Translations under genes and position numbers: made by a program
Assembly: GCA_036675505.1 (NCBI GenBank)
Contig: JAKFEW010000108.1
Location: 1-27,984, forward strand
DNA: 27,984 nt
Direction of reading: 5' to 3'
From: JAKFEW01 sp036675505
GTDB taxonomy: Bacteria > Cyanobacteriota > Sericytochromatia > S15B-MN24 > JAQBPE01
In this document: piece by piece, positions 13,576 through 23,054 of the stretch
Numbering within the stretch: the stretch's first letter is position 1
Layout: each line of letters begins with the position of its first letter
Notes under the pieces: model-generated
Told to the model about the DNA's origin: nothing
What the model saw: the letters and a program-made list of their open reading frames with translations, nothing else
Database searches by the model: none

Positions 13576-15576
13576 ATGCGCTCGTCGCTGCCGCTCGTTC
13601 TGCTCGCCGCAATGGTCCTCGCGGCTTGCCAGGTCGCAGGCGCGCCGGTGGCAGGGCCGCAGGCCGACGCCGAGACCCGCCTCAAGCGCACGGCGGTGGC
13701 CCTCAGGGGCACGGTCATGGCGCCGGTCGGCCTGATCGGCAACGACGCGGGCTCGCTCATCGGCAATGACGCCGGGTCGCTGGTCGGCCCGGACGGTGCC
13801 TCGCTGGTCGGCCCGGACGGTGCCTCGCTGGTCGGCCCGGACGGTGCCTCGCTGGCCGCGACCCGCCCGGGCAGCTACGCGCTGCGGCAAGTCGCCGAGG
13901 CGCCGCTGGCGGGCGCCACGGTCTTCCTGGCCCACGCCGACGGCACGCCCGTCGCGCCGCCGGTGGCGAGCAAGACCGACGCCCGCGGCCGGTTCGCCTT
14001 CCCGCTCGCGCCCGCCGGCCGGTACGTCGTGGTCGCGCTCGCGACCACCGCCGCCCAGAAGCCCGCGCGCCTGCTCGCGCTCGCCACGGCGATCACCGAA
14101 GAGACAGCGATCGACGTCTCGACCGCCACCACGCTCGTGACCACCGCCGCGCTCGACCGCCGCGAAGGCCCGATCGTCGGGTACGACACGGGCACCTACG
14201 GCCGCGCCGTCGCGCTCGCGGTGGGCGCCCTCGCGCAAACGGCGCCGCCGGACCTCGCCAACCGCCGCGCCGTGGCTGAGGCCGCCGCCCGGCTCTCGCT
14301 CGCGAAGCCCGAGCTCGCGCCGCTGATCGTCAAGCTCCGCAACGAGGTGGTGGGCGCGCCGCGCCCGCGCTCGACCCGCGCGCCCGCGACCGCCGAGCCG
14401 CTGCCCGCGACGCCCGTGGACCTGGGGCCGGGCTCGCCGCTGATCAACGTCGCGCAGCCGGTGGCGGCCCCCTCGGTCGGGCCGGGGGCGCTGGAACCGC
14501 CGCCCAGTCCCGCCACCGAGCCGCCGACCGAGCCGCCGGTGGCCGCAGCCCCCACGACCCCACCGCCCGCGCCCACCCCGCCCCCGCCGCCGGACTTCGT
14601 GGCCGGCGCCGACGTCGACACCATCGCGGGCGACCAGGCCGGCTTCGCGAAGGGGGACGACGGGCGCTTCAACCAGCCCGGCGGGCTCGGCGTAGGCATC
14701 GCCGGCACGGTCTACGTGGGCGACACCGGCAACCACACGGTCCGCACGCTCGACTCGTTCTTCGGCCTGTGGGTCACGGCTGACCCCTGGGGCGGCGGCC
14801 CGGGCACGGCGGGCTTCAGCGCGGCGCCCGGCAAGGACGCGCGGTTCAACGGGCCGCGCGGCATCGCGGTGGTGCTCGGCGCCGGCCGCTACGTCGCGGA
14901 CACCGGCAACCATGTGGTCCGCTACCTGCCGCTCTCAGGCGCCGTGAGCGCCTTCGCCGGCGTGCCCGGCAGCGCGGGCCAGGCCGACGGCGCCCGCACG
15001 CAGGCGACCTTCCAGGCGCCGGCCGACGTGTGGTGGTCGGCCACGTTCGGGCTCTACGTCGCCGACACCGGCAACCACCGCATCCGGCGCGTGGGCGACG
15101 ACCAGGTCGCGACGGTCGCGGGCGCCACGGCCGGCTTCGCCGACGGCGCGGCCGCCCAGGCGCGCTTCGACGGCCCGAGCAGCCTCGCGGTCACCGACGA
15201 CGGCGCGGTCTACGTCGCCGACACCAACAACCACCGCATCCGGCGCATCAAGGACGGCCAGGTGTCGACCTTCGCGGGCGACGGCACGCCCGGCTTCGCG
15301 GACGGCCCCGGCCCGGCCGCGCGCTTCCACACGCCGATGGGCCTCGCGCTGACGCAGGACGGCGAGCTGGTGGTCGCCGATCGCGGCAACCTGCGCATCC
15401 GCCTGATCGGCCCCGACGGCCGCGTGCGCACCCTGGCGGGCGCCGGCGGGCCGGTCGCGAACGACGGCGCAGGCAACGCGGCGGGCTTCGCCGCCCCCGT
15501 CGACGTGGCCGTGCATCCCTACACCGGCAGCGTCTACGTGGCCGACGGCCACCGCATCCGCCGCATCAAGTATTAG
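13576..15576 (+). CDS. lipoprotein: octapeptide repeats, regulatory-like domain, NHL propeller
   Basis: A 666-residue lipoprotein. The signal ends VLLAAMVLAAC (Cys18). Residues 52-91 are five octapeptides (GLIGNDAG, SLIGNDAG, then SLVGPDGA three times). About 104-165 is a carboxypeptidase-regulatory-like domain (AGATVFLAHADGTP, TDARGRFAFP, AGRYVVVALA). A helical region follows, then a long Pro/Ala linker to about 350. The C-terminal third is an NHL beta-propeller with six visible repeats: VYVGDTGNHTVR, YVADTGNHVVR, YVADTGNHRIRR, YVADTNNHRIRR, VVADRGNLRIR and YVADGHRIRR, each preceded by a F-x-x-P or A/F-x-G-P-x-G turn. NHL propellers usually bind protein, sugar or RNA; this one is exported. 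GGAGG 5 bases before ATG 13576 fixes the start. It ends 4 bases from metH. Confidence 0.93.
   Translation: MRSSLPLVLLAAMVLAACQVAGAPVAGPQADAETRLKRTAVALRGTVMAPVGLIGNDAGSLIGNDAGSLVGPDGASLVGPDGASLVGPDGASLAATRPGSYALRQVAEAPLAGATVFLAHADGTPVAPPVASKTDARGRFAFPLAPAGRYVVVALATTAAQKPARLLALATAITEETAIDVSTATTLVTTAALDRREGPIVGYDTGTYGRAVALAVGALAQTAPPDLANRRAVAEAAARLSLAKPELAPLIVKLRNEVVGAPRPRSTRAPATAEPLPATPVDLGPGSPLINVAQPVAAPSVGPGALEPPPSPATEPPTEPPVAAAPTTPPPAPTPPPPPDFVAGADVDTIAGDQAGFAKGDDGRFNQPGGLGVGIAGTVYVGDTGNHTVRTLDSFFGLWVTADPWGGGPGTAGFSAAPGKDARFNGPRGIAVVLGAGRYVADTGNHVVRYLPLSGAVSAFAGVPGSAGQADGARTQATFQAPADVWWSATFGLYVADTGNHRIRRVGDDQVATVAGATAGFADGAAAQARFDGPSSLAVTDDGAVYVADTNNHRIRRIKDGQVSTFAGDGTPGFADGPGPAARFHTPMGLALTQDGELVVADRGNLRIRLIGPDGRVRTLAGAGGPVANDGAGNAAGFAAPVDVAVHPYTGSVYVADGHRIRRIKY
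13729..13848 (+). repeat. five 24-bp coding repeats, three identical
   Basis: Five consecutive 24-base units encode the octapeptides of the NHL lipoprotein. The last three (13777-13800, 13801-13824, 13825-13848) are identical at DNA level, a sign of recent tandem duplication. The unit length equals that of the array at 5172-5666. Confidence 0.93.
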
Positions 15577-15580
15577 GCGG

Positions 15581-18500
15581 TCAGTACACGGCCACGGCGC
15601 CGGCGGCGCCGCGCACCACGTAGTACTTGGCGGCCGGGTGGTGCAGCACGATCGCCGCCGTCGACTGCTCAGGCACGAGCTGGTGCGACTCGGTCAGGCT
15701 CACGCCGATGCTCTCGGCGACCGGCATGACCTTCCAGACCGTGTCGTGGTCCTCGATGTCCGGGATCGCCGGGTAGCCCCAGCTGTAGCGCTTGCCCTCG
15801 CCCGCGCCGATGCCGAGCTCGCTGCGGATGTGCTGGTGCGCGACCTCCGCCAGGCCCTCGGCGGCTTCCACCGAGAGGCCGTGGACGAAGTAGGCGTCGC
15901 CGTAGTTGCCTTCCTGGTTGAGCTTGTCGCACAGCTCGCTCGAGCCGGGGCCCATCGTGACCACCTGCAGGCCGATCACGTCCATGACGCCGCTCTCGAC
16001 GGAGGCCACGTAGTCCGCGAGGCAGAGGTGCTCGCCCTCCGGCTGGCGCGGGCAGTCGAACTGCCCGATCACGGTCTTGCGGTCGCTCGGATCGTAGATC
16101 TTGATGAGGTTGCCCTCGGCCTGGGCCGGGTAATAGCCGTAGACGAAGCGGGCCGCGAGCCAGCCTTCCTTCTTGGCGCGCTCCTGCAGGGCGCGGCGGC
16201 GCGGCTCGAACTCCTCGGCGATCAGCTTGTCGTAGGCCTCGCCGTGGGTGTTCTTGGCGCCCCACGACAGGCGGTACAGCGAGCGCAGGTCCAGCGAATC
16301 GAAGACCCGGTCGAGCGGCACGTTCTGCACGACCTTGTGGCCCCAGAAGGGCGGCGTCGGGATGCGCGGCGCGGGCGGGGTCGCGCTCCTCACGCCGGGC
16401 GCCGCGGGCGCCACGACCTTGCGCACGCGGGCCTTGGCGGCCACCGCCTCGGCGCGCGTGCGAGCGATCAGCGCCTCGCGCTTGGTCGGGTCGACCAGCT
16501 GGTCGATCAGCCCGAGGCCCTCGAAGGCGTCGTTGGCGTAGAAGACGCCGGGTTCGTAGGGGCGGCCTTCCTCGACCTCGAGGATGCGCAGGCCGTAGCT
16601 CTTGTTGATCGCGGCGCCGCCGATGATCACGGGGATGTGCAGGCCGCGCTTGTCGAGCTCGCTCACGCAGAGCGGCATCTGCTTCGAGGTCGAGACCAGG
16701 AGCGCCGAGAGCCCGATCGCGTCGGCGCCCACCTCCACGGCCTTGTCGAGGATCGTGTTGATCGGCACCTGCTTGCCCAGGTCCCACACCGTGTAGCCGT
16801 TGTTCGTGAGGATCGTGTTGACGAGGTTCTTGCCGATGTCGTGCACGTCGCCGTAGACGGTCGCGAGCACGACCTTGCCCTTGGTCGAGCCCTCGGCCTT
16901 CTCGAGGAACTGCTCGACGTGCGCCACCGCCTTCTTCATCACTTCGGCGGACTGCAGCACGAAGGGCAGGATCAGCGTGCCCGCGCCGAACTTGTCGCCG
17001 ACGTCCTTCATGGCGGGCAAGAGCACCTCGTTGAGCACCTCGACCGGCGTGCGGCGGGTCATCGCCTCGTCGAGCAGGGGCTCGATGCCGTCCTTCTTGC
17101 GGTGCAGGATCTTCCAGTGGATCGCCTCCTCGGCGGTCATGCCGGCGGTCGGGTCTTCCTTCTCGGCCGCGCCCGCGTCGGCGCTCACGCCCTCGAAGTG
17201 GGCGATGTAGCGCGCGAGCGCGTCGGGCCGCCGGTAGAACACCAGGTCCTCGGCCAGCTCGCGCTGGTCGGTCGGGATCTCGGCGAACGGCCGGATGTGC
17301 GCCGGGTTCACGATCGCGGAGTCGAGGCCCGCCTGCACGCAGTGGTACAGGAACACCGAGTTCAGCACGTGCCTGGCCGCGGGGCCGAGGCCGAAGCTGA
17401 CGTTCGAGACGCCGAGGGTCGTGAGCACGCCGGGCAGCTCGGCCTTGATGCGCTTGATGCCTTCGATCGTCTCGACGGCGCTGCGGTTGAACTCCTCCTC
17501 GCCGGTGGCGAGCGTGAAGGTCAGCGCGTCGAAGATGATCGCCTCGGGCGGCAGGCCGTACTCGTCGCAGGCGATCGCGTGGATCGCCTTGGCGACCTCG
17601 ACCTTGCGGTCCGCGGTCTTGGCCATGCCGACCGGGTCGATCGTCAGCGCGATGACGGCCGCGCCATGCTCGACGGCCATCGGCAGCACGGCGTCGCAGC
17701 GCACGCGGCCGTTCTCGAGGTTGATCGAGTTGATGATCGCGCGGCCGGGGTAGTTGCGCAGGGCCTCGAGCAGCACGGGGGCCTCGGTGGAGTCGAAGAC
17801 CAGCGGGGCCTCGACGCTCATCGCGAGCTTCCTGACCACCTGGCGCATCTGGTCGCCCTCGTCGGCGCGCTCGGTGAGCGCCACGCAGACGTCGAGCACG
17901 TGCGCGCCGCCCTCGACCTGGTCGCGCGCGACCTCGACGATGCCGTCGTAGTCGTCCGCGAGCAGCAGCTGCTTCACCTTGCGCGAGCCCTGGGCGTTCA
18001 CGCGCTCGCCGATGAGCAGCGGCCGCGGCTCCTGGTGCAGCGCCACCGCGCGCATGCCGGAGCTCACCGACGGCACGTACTCGATCTCGCGGTGCCTGGG
18101 GGTCTTGCCCTTCACGCGCTCGGCGAGCACGCGGATGTGCTCGGGCGTGGAGCCGCAGCAGCCGCCGATCACCGCGACGCCGAAGTCCAGCACGAAGGCC
18201 TCGAGCGCGTTCGCGAACTGCTCGGGCTGCTCGGGGTAGACCGCCTTGCCCTCGACGTTGAGCGGCAGGCCCGCGTTGGGCAGCACGCTGATCGGCAGCC
18301 GGCTGTGCTGGGCGAGCAGGCGCACAGGCTCGCGCATGTGCTCGGGGCCGGTCGAGCAGTTGAGGCCGATGATGTCGATCGGCAAGGCCTCGAGCGTCGC
18401 GAGGGCTGCCAGGATGTCGGTGCCGAGCAGCATGCGGCCGGAGGTGTCGAGCGTGATCTGCACCTGCAAGGCGATGCGCCGGCCGATCTTCGCGAAGGCG

Positions 18501-19051
18501 CGGTTGATGCCCGTGACCGCCGCCTTGACCTCGAGGATGTCCTGGCTGGTCTCGACCAGCAGCACGTCGCAGCCGCCTTCGACCAGGGCGATCGCTTGCT
18601 CCTCGAAGAGGTCCGCGAGCTCCTCGAAGGTGATCTTCGAGAGCGTCGGGTCGCTCGAGGACGGCAGCATGCCGGTCGGCCCCATCGAACCCGCGACGAA
18701 GCGCGGCTGGTCGGGCGTGGCGTACTTGGCGGCGGCCTCGCGGCCGAGGCGCGCGGCCTGGGCGTTCAGCTCGTGCGTGAGGTGGCCGAGGCCGTACTCG
18801 TCGAGCTTGAGGCGGTTGCCGCCGAAGGTGTTGGTCTCGATCACGTCGCAGCCCGCCGCGAAGTAGGCCTCATGGACGCCGCGCACGACGTCGGGGCGCG
18901 TGATCACCAGATAGTCGTTGGCGCCTTCCTTGCCGCCGAAGTCCTCGAGCGTGAGGTCGGCCTCCTGCAGCTGGGTGCCCATGGCACCGTCGTACACCAC
19001 CACGCGCGAGCGGACGGCATCGAGGAAGGCGCTGGGGAAGTGCGGATTCAT
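15581..19051 (-). CDS. metH: cobalamin-dependent methionine synthase
   Basis: A 1156-residue full-length MetH that transfers methyl from 5-methyl-tetrahydrofolate via cobalamin to homocysteine. Domains: homocysteine/zinc barrel (about 10-315; VYDGAMGTQLQ, zinc cysteines C232 in GLNCSTG and C298/C299 in GGCCGS); pterin barrel (about 340-610; GERVNAQGSRK, FDSTEAPVL); B12 cap (about 635-725); B12 Rossmann domain with DVHDIGKNLV (His737, the lower cobalt ligand); an Ala/Pro linker (878-902); and the AdoMet reactivation domain (about 905-1145; RYSWGYPA at 1088). All key residues are present. ATG 19051 has GGAG 10 bases upstream; the frame opens at TTG 19093 but those residues do not belong to the family. 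A three-codon ATG CCC CTA TGA overlaps the start. It lies opposite the MTHFR fusion gene that would feed it. Confidence 0.98.
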   Translation of the reverse strand: MNPHFPSAFLDAVRSRVVVYDGAMGTQLQEADLTLEDFGGKEGANDYLVITRPDVVRGVHEAYFAAGCDVIETNTFGGNRLKLDEYGLGHLTHELNAQAARLGREAAAKYATPDQPRFVAGSMGPTGMLPSSSDPTLSKITFEELADLFEEQAIALVEGGCDVLLVETSQDILEVKAAVTGINRAFAKIGRRIALQVQITLDTSGRMLLGTDILAALATLEALPIDIIGLNCSTGPEHMREPVRLLAQHSRLPISVLPNAGLPLNVEGKAVYPEQPEQFANALEAFVLDFGVAVIGGCCGSTPEHIRVLAERVKGKTPRHREIEYVPSVSSGMRAVALHQEPRPLLIGERVNAQGSRKVKQLLLADDYDGIVEVARDQVEGGAHVLDVCVALTERADEGDQMRQVVRKLAMSVEAPLVFDSTEAPVLLEALRNYPGRAIINSINLENGRVRCDAVLPMAVEHGAAVIALTIDPVGMAKTADRKVEVAKAIHAIACDEYGLPPEAIIFDALTFTLATGEEEFNRSAVETIEGIKRIKAELPGVLTTLGVSNVSFGLGPAARHVLNSVFLYHCVQAGLDSAIVNPAHIRPFAEIPTDQRELAEDLVFYRRPDALARYIAHFEGVSADAGAAEKEDPTAGMTAEEAIHWKILHRKKDGIEPLLDEAMTRRTPVEVLNEVLLPAMKDVGDKFGAGTLILPFVLQSAEVMKKAVAHVEQFLEKAEGSTKGKVVLATVYGDVHDIGKNLVNTILTNNGYTVWDLGKQVPINTILDKAVEVGADAIGLSALLVSTSKQMPLCVSELDKRGLHIPVIIGGAAINKSYGLRILEVEEGRPYEPGVFYANDAFEGLGLIDQLVDPTKREALIARTRAEAVAAKARVRKVVAPAAPGVRSATPPAPRIPTPPFWGHKVVQNVPLDRVFDSLDLRSLYRLSWGAKNTHGEAYDKLIAEEFEPRRRALQERAKKEGWLAARFVYGYYPAQAEGNLIKIYDPSDRKTVIGQFDCPRQPEGEHLCLADYVASVESGVMDVIGLQVVTMGPGSSELCDKLNQEGNYGDAYFVHGLSVEAAEGLAEVAHQHIRSELGIGAGEGKRYSWGYPAIPDIEDHDTVWKVMPVAESIGVSLTESHQLVPEQSTAAIVLHHPAAKYYVVRGAAGAVAVY

Positions 19052-19230
19052 AGGGGCATGGCTCCGGAAGGGTCCTGGACTCAAGCGGGACAACCTGATT
19101 AGTTTACCCGGTTTCGGCGCCGGACGGGGAACCCCGGCTTCCGCCCGAGCGCAAGCGGCCGAACAGAGGTTTAAGGGATCTTTAAGCGGGGAAGAAGCCT
19201 GTAACCCCCATGAGGAGCCGATTTTGCCGC

Positions 19231-19257
19231 TTGACTTTTAATTGTTTGTGCTATAAT
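19231..19257 (+). promoter_or_regulatory. strong promoter with extended -10 for the zinc-ribbon gene
   Basis: TTGACT (19231-19236), a 15-base spacer, then a perfect extended -10 TGCTATAAT (19249-19257). This is the best promoter match in the window and predicts high expression. Transcription would start near 19264, giving a leader of about 80 bases. Confidence 0.85.
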
Positions 19258-19265
19258 GCTCGCCG

Positions 19266-19280
19266 GTGTAACGTTGTCAC
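19266..19280. promoter_or_regulatory. imperfect palindrome at the predicted transcription start
   Basis: GTGTAAC (19266-19272) followed directly by GTTGTCAC (19273-19280) forms an imperfect dyad centred on AACGTT, only 9 bases after the TATAAT box. Its position suits a repressor operator or an early leader hairpin. Confidence 0.35.
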
Positions 19281-19343
19281 GTCGGGGATTCCAAGCCCTT
19301 GTCGACACTCACGGTGGGGAAGAAGGACCAGAAAGGTTAGTCG

Positions 19344-19721
19344 ATGCTCTACACGGATCAAATCATCGCCTGCGTGGATTGCAGCACGGAGTTCACCTTC
19401 TCCGCGAAGGAGCAGGAGTTCTACGCCCAGAAGGGCTTCACCAGCGTGCCGAAACGCTGCAAGCCCTGCCGCATGGCCCGCAAGGATTCCATGAACACGC
19501 GCGGCGACAGCGGCGGCGGCGGCGCGCGCGACCACGCCCCGCGTAGCAGCGGCGGCGGTTACGGCGGCGGCGGCTCGAGCTACGGCGGCGGCGGCTACGG
19601 CGCGCCCCGCGAGCGCGAGATGCACACGGTCGTTTGCGCCGCCTGCGGCGTCGAGACCCAGGTGCCGTTCAAGCCGCGCGGCGACCGGCCGGTTTACTGC
19701 CGGAGCTGCTTCCAGAAGTAG
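19344..19721 (+). CDS. two-zinc-ribbon protein with Gly-rich linker
   Basis: A 125-residue protein. Residues 5-45 form a probable zinc-ribbon (zf-trcl type) with Cys pairs C10/C13 and C39/C42 and the family signature SAKEQEFYAQKGF. Residues 52-92 are a low-complexity Gly/Ser/Tyr/Arg linker (GGGYGGGGSSYGGGGYG), as in nucleic-acid-binding RGG-type tails. Residues 94-123 are a second ribbon (C98/C101, C119/C122) of the type VVCAACGVETQVPFKPRGDR then PVYCRSC, found in many uncharacterised or cold-shock-associated bacterial proteins. RNA or DNA binding is likely but inferred. GAAAGG lies 7 bases before ATG 19344. It has its own strong promoter and terminator, so it is expressed apart from its methionine-pathway neighbours. 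Confidence 0.92.
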   Translation: MLYTDQIIACVDCSTEFTFSAKEQEFYAQKGFTSVPKRCKPCRMARKDSMNTRGDSGGGGARDHAPRSSGGGYGGGGSSYGGGGYGAPREREMHTVVCAACGVETQVPFKPRGDRPVYCRSCFQK

Positions 19722-19738
19722 ACGCATCGACCCGCGAG

Positions 19739-19766
19739 AGGCCGCCCCACCCGGGGCGGCCTTTTT
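19739..19766 (+). terminator. intrinsic terminator of the zinc-ribbon gene
   Basis: A 10-bp stem (AGGCCGCCCC at 19739-19748 with GGGGCGGCCT at 19753-19762) closes a 4-base loop (ACCC) and runs into TTTTT (19762-19766). It starts 17 bases after the stop codon. Confidence 0.95.
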
Positions 19767-19772
19767 GCGCGG

Positions 19773-19778
19773 TATACT
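19773..19778 (+). promoter_or_regulatory. -10-like TATACT before the MTHFR fusion gene
   Basis: TATACT lies 7 bases after the terminator T-run and 25 bases before ATG 19804. No -35 is present at 16-18 bases, as that region is the terminator stem, so an activator or another sigma factor may be needed. The implied leader is under 20 bases. Confidence 0.4.
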
Positions 19779-19803
19779 GGGGTAGCCTCCCGACCGCCCT
19801 GGA

Positions 19804-21675
<1,872 letters not shown>

Positions 21676-21678
21676 CCC

Positions 21679-21699
21679 CCTCTCCCCTCTGGGGAGAGG
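21679..21699. terminator. stem-loop after the MTHFR fusion gene
   Basis: CCTCTCCCC (21679-21687) pairs perfectly with GGGGAGAGG (21691-21699) around TCT, 3 bases after the stop at 21675. No T-run follows. This hairpin sequence resembles dispersed REP-type elements in other GC-rich genomes, so it could be a repeat element that also protects or ends the transcript. Confidence 0.5.
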
Positions 21700-21754
21700 T
21701 CGGCCCTTCAAGCATCCTCGTCGTCCTCGCGTGAGCAAGAGGGATACGATACCC

Positions 21755-22390
21755 ATGCGACCGACGACCCGCCTCCGCGTCGCCCTGCTCACGTCGATCT
21801 GCCTGGTCGGCATGGCCGGCGGCGCCTGGGCGTCCACCGTGCCGCCCCTCGACGCCGACTTCGGCGGTCGGCGGGGCCAGGTGGCGATCGGCCTGCCGGA
21901 CCTCAACGTGGACTTCGTGCTCGCCGACGGGCTGAGCGCGGGGCTGTCCATCTTCCTCACGCCCTCCCCGTCGCTCCTCGCGGCCCGGACGACCTACCGC
22001 CTCGTCGGATCCGAAGAGGGCTGGTGGCACGCAGGCCTGACCCTGAGCGCGGGCACGGCGACAGGGGCCGGCTTCTACGACGGCGGGGGCTGGTCGCCCC
22101 TCCACGGGTTCCACTGGATCCAGCCCGCGGGGGTGCTATCGGCCTCCCTCCTGGCCGATCGCCTGGCCGTGCGGGCCACGCTCGGCCCGGCGTTCCTGTT
22201 CGCCAGCGACCTGCGGCTCATGGAGGACTGGCTGGTGCCAAATCTGGAGCTCGCCTACCGGTTCACGCGCGACCACGAGCTCACGATAGGCGGGAACTCC
22301 CTGGTGGGCATGCGGTGGTACCTGATGCCGCGGCGGGGGCGTCAGGCCGGCGGGCGAGATGGCGGCGGCGACTCGACCGGCAAGCCATAG
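21755..22390 (+). CDS. secreted protein, probable small outer-membrane beta-barrel
   Basis: A 211-residue protein with a Sec signal (MRPTTRLRVALLTSICLVGM, cleavage after GAWA). The mature part is a run of alternating amphipathic strands with aromatic girdle residues: GQVAIGLPDLNVDFVLADGL, SAGLSIFLTPSPSLLAARTT, HAGLTLSAGTATGAGF, SASLLADRLAVRATLGPAFL, NLELAYRFTRDHELTIGG and NSLVGMRWYL. This suits an 8-10-strand outer-membrane barrel (inference). GMRWYL looks like the natural closing strand; a charged Gly/Arg tail of about 20 residues follows, antisense to the next gene. ATG 21755 is preferred (AGAGGG 11 bases upstream); GTG 21731 lacks a site. No named family. Confidence 0.82.
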   Translation: MRPTTRLRVALLTSICLVGMAGGAWASTVPPLDADFGGRRGQVAIGLPDLNVDFVLADGLSAGLSIFLTPSPSLLAARTTYRLVGSEEGWWHAGLTLSAGTATGAGFYDGGGWSPLHGFHWIQPAGVLSASLLADRLAVRATLGPAFLFASDLRLMEDWLVPNLELAYRFTRDHELTIGGNSLVGMRWYLMPRRGRQAGGRDGGGDSTGKP

Positions 22391-22902
22391 ACCGGCTCGG
22401 CGCGCAGATCGATGGTGTTCCGCCGGCCGGTGGCCTGGGGATAAGCCTCGAACTCGTACCGGGGGGTGAGCCACCCGTCGTGGACGGCGACCAGCGTGAT
22501 GCGGGTGCCTGCCGGGAGGTTGCTGATGACCCAGGAGCCCTGCCAGGTGGTCGCGGTGGCGACATAGGGAACGCTGAGGTCCAGCGACCTCGCGACGACC
22601 ACCGCGCCTTCCGCGGGCCAGCCGGCCGGGTCAAAGACCAGGCCCGAGACGATGACCAGGGCGCCCACGCCCGGGGCGCTCGATGAAGGCACCGGCAGCG
22701 GGGTGGGTGTGCACGCCGCGAGCGACGTCGGCCCAACGAGCGGGACGGCGCCCGGCGCGCCGCCGTCGGCGGCCAGCACGCGCAGCCGGGCACCGGAGCG
22801 CCCGGCCCCATCCGGGGCCGCCCCCGGCGCCATGGCGCAAGCGGCGAGCACGGCGCACAGGCCGGCCAGGAAGGCGGCAACGGGGCTCGGAGGGGACTTC
22901 AT
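22342..22902 (-). CDS. lipoprotein with one carboxypeptidase-regulatory-like domain
   Basis: A 186-residue lipoprotein: signal MKSPPSPVAAFLAGLCAVLA with lipobox LAAC (Cys22), a small Ala/Gly/Pro-rich linker, then one beta-sandwich domain (about 82-170). That domain carries VSGLVFDPAGWPAEGAVVVA, RSLDLSVPYVATATT and SNLPAGTRITL. It aligns by eye with the repeats of the lipoprotein at 11795-13303 (RSLEPTVPFEAKAEI then DNVPGGVEIEF), so the two are paralogues. ATG 22902 has GGGAG 7 bases upstream. Its 3' end overlaps the convergent barrel-like gene by 49 bases. Function unknown, presumably an envelope adhesion or spacer protein. Confidence 0.87.
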   Translation of the reverse strand: MKSPPSPVAAFLAGLCAVLAACAMAPGAAPDGAGRSGARLRVLAADGGAPGAVPLVGPTSLAACTPTPLPVPSSSAPGVGALVIVSGLVFDPAGWPAEGAVVVARSLDLSVPYVATATTWQGSWVISNLPAGTRITLVAVHDGWLTPRYEFEAYPQATGRRNTIDLRAEPVYGLPVESPPPSRPPA

Positions 22903-22989
22903 GCGGCGGCTCCCTGTCGCGATCGAGTGTACCGGCCTGGGTAGGTCGGCGTCCCCACGAAGGTCACACCGGCCATGTGAGGGTAGGCG

Positions 22990-23004
22990 GCCCCCGACGG
23001 GGGC
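22990..23004. other. short GC hairpin in a divergent intergenic region
   Basis: GCCCCC (22990-22995) pairs with GGGGGC (22999-23004) around GAC. It lies 51 bases before the gene at 23055 and 88 bases from the start of the opposite gene (22902). No -35/-10 pair was found on either strand; TATGCT at 23013-23018 is an isolated -10-like match. Confidence 0.2.
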
Positions 23005-23054
23005 GCCCCAGTTATGCTTGGGTCCCGCCGTCTCACCGCACGAGAGGGTCCCGG

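Noticed and set aside
19052..19093. Extending metH to TTG 19093
   Set aside because: The added 14 residues (starting LSRLSPGPFRSHAP) do not match the family N-terminus and have no ribosome site, while ATG 19051 has GGAG upstream.
15638..19102. Open frame of about 1150 codons on the plus strand opposite metH
   Set aside because: metH on the minus strand is full length with all catalytic motifs. The opposite frame has only Arg/Ala/His/Asp-rich filler and no domain pattern.
19052..19343. Possible cobalamin or SAM riboswitch upstream of metH
   Set aside because: Reading the minus strand here I found no B12-box-like GCCACTG element or SAM-I core. The region is better explained by the opposite gene's promoter and leader. 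A covariance-model scan would be decisive.
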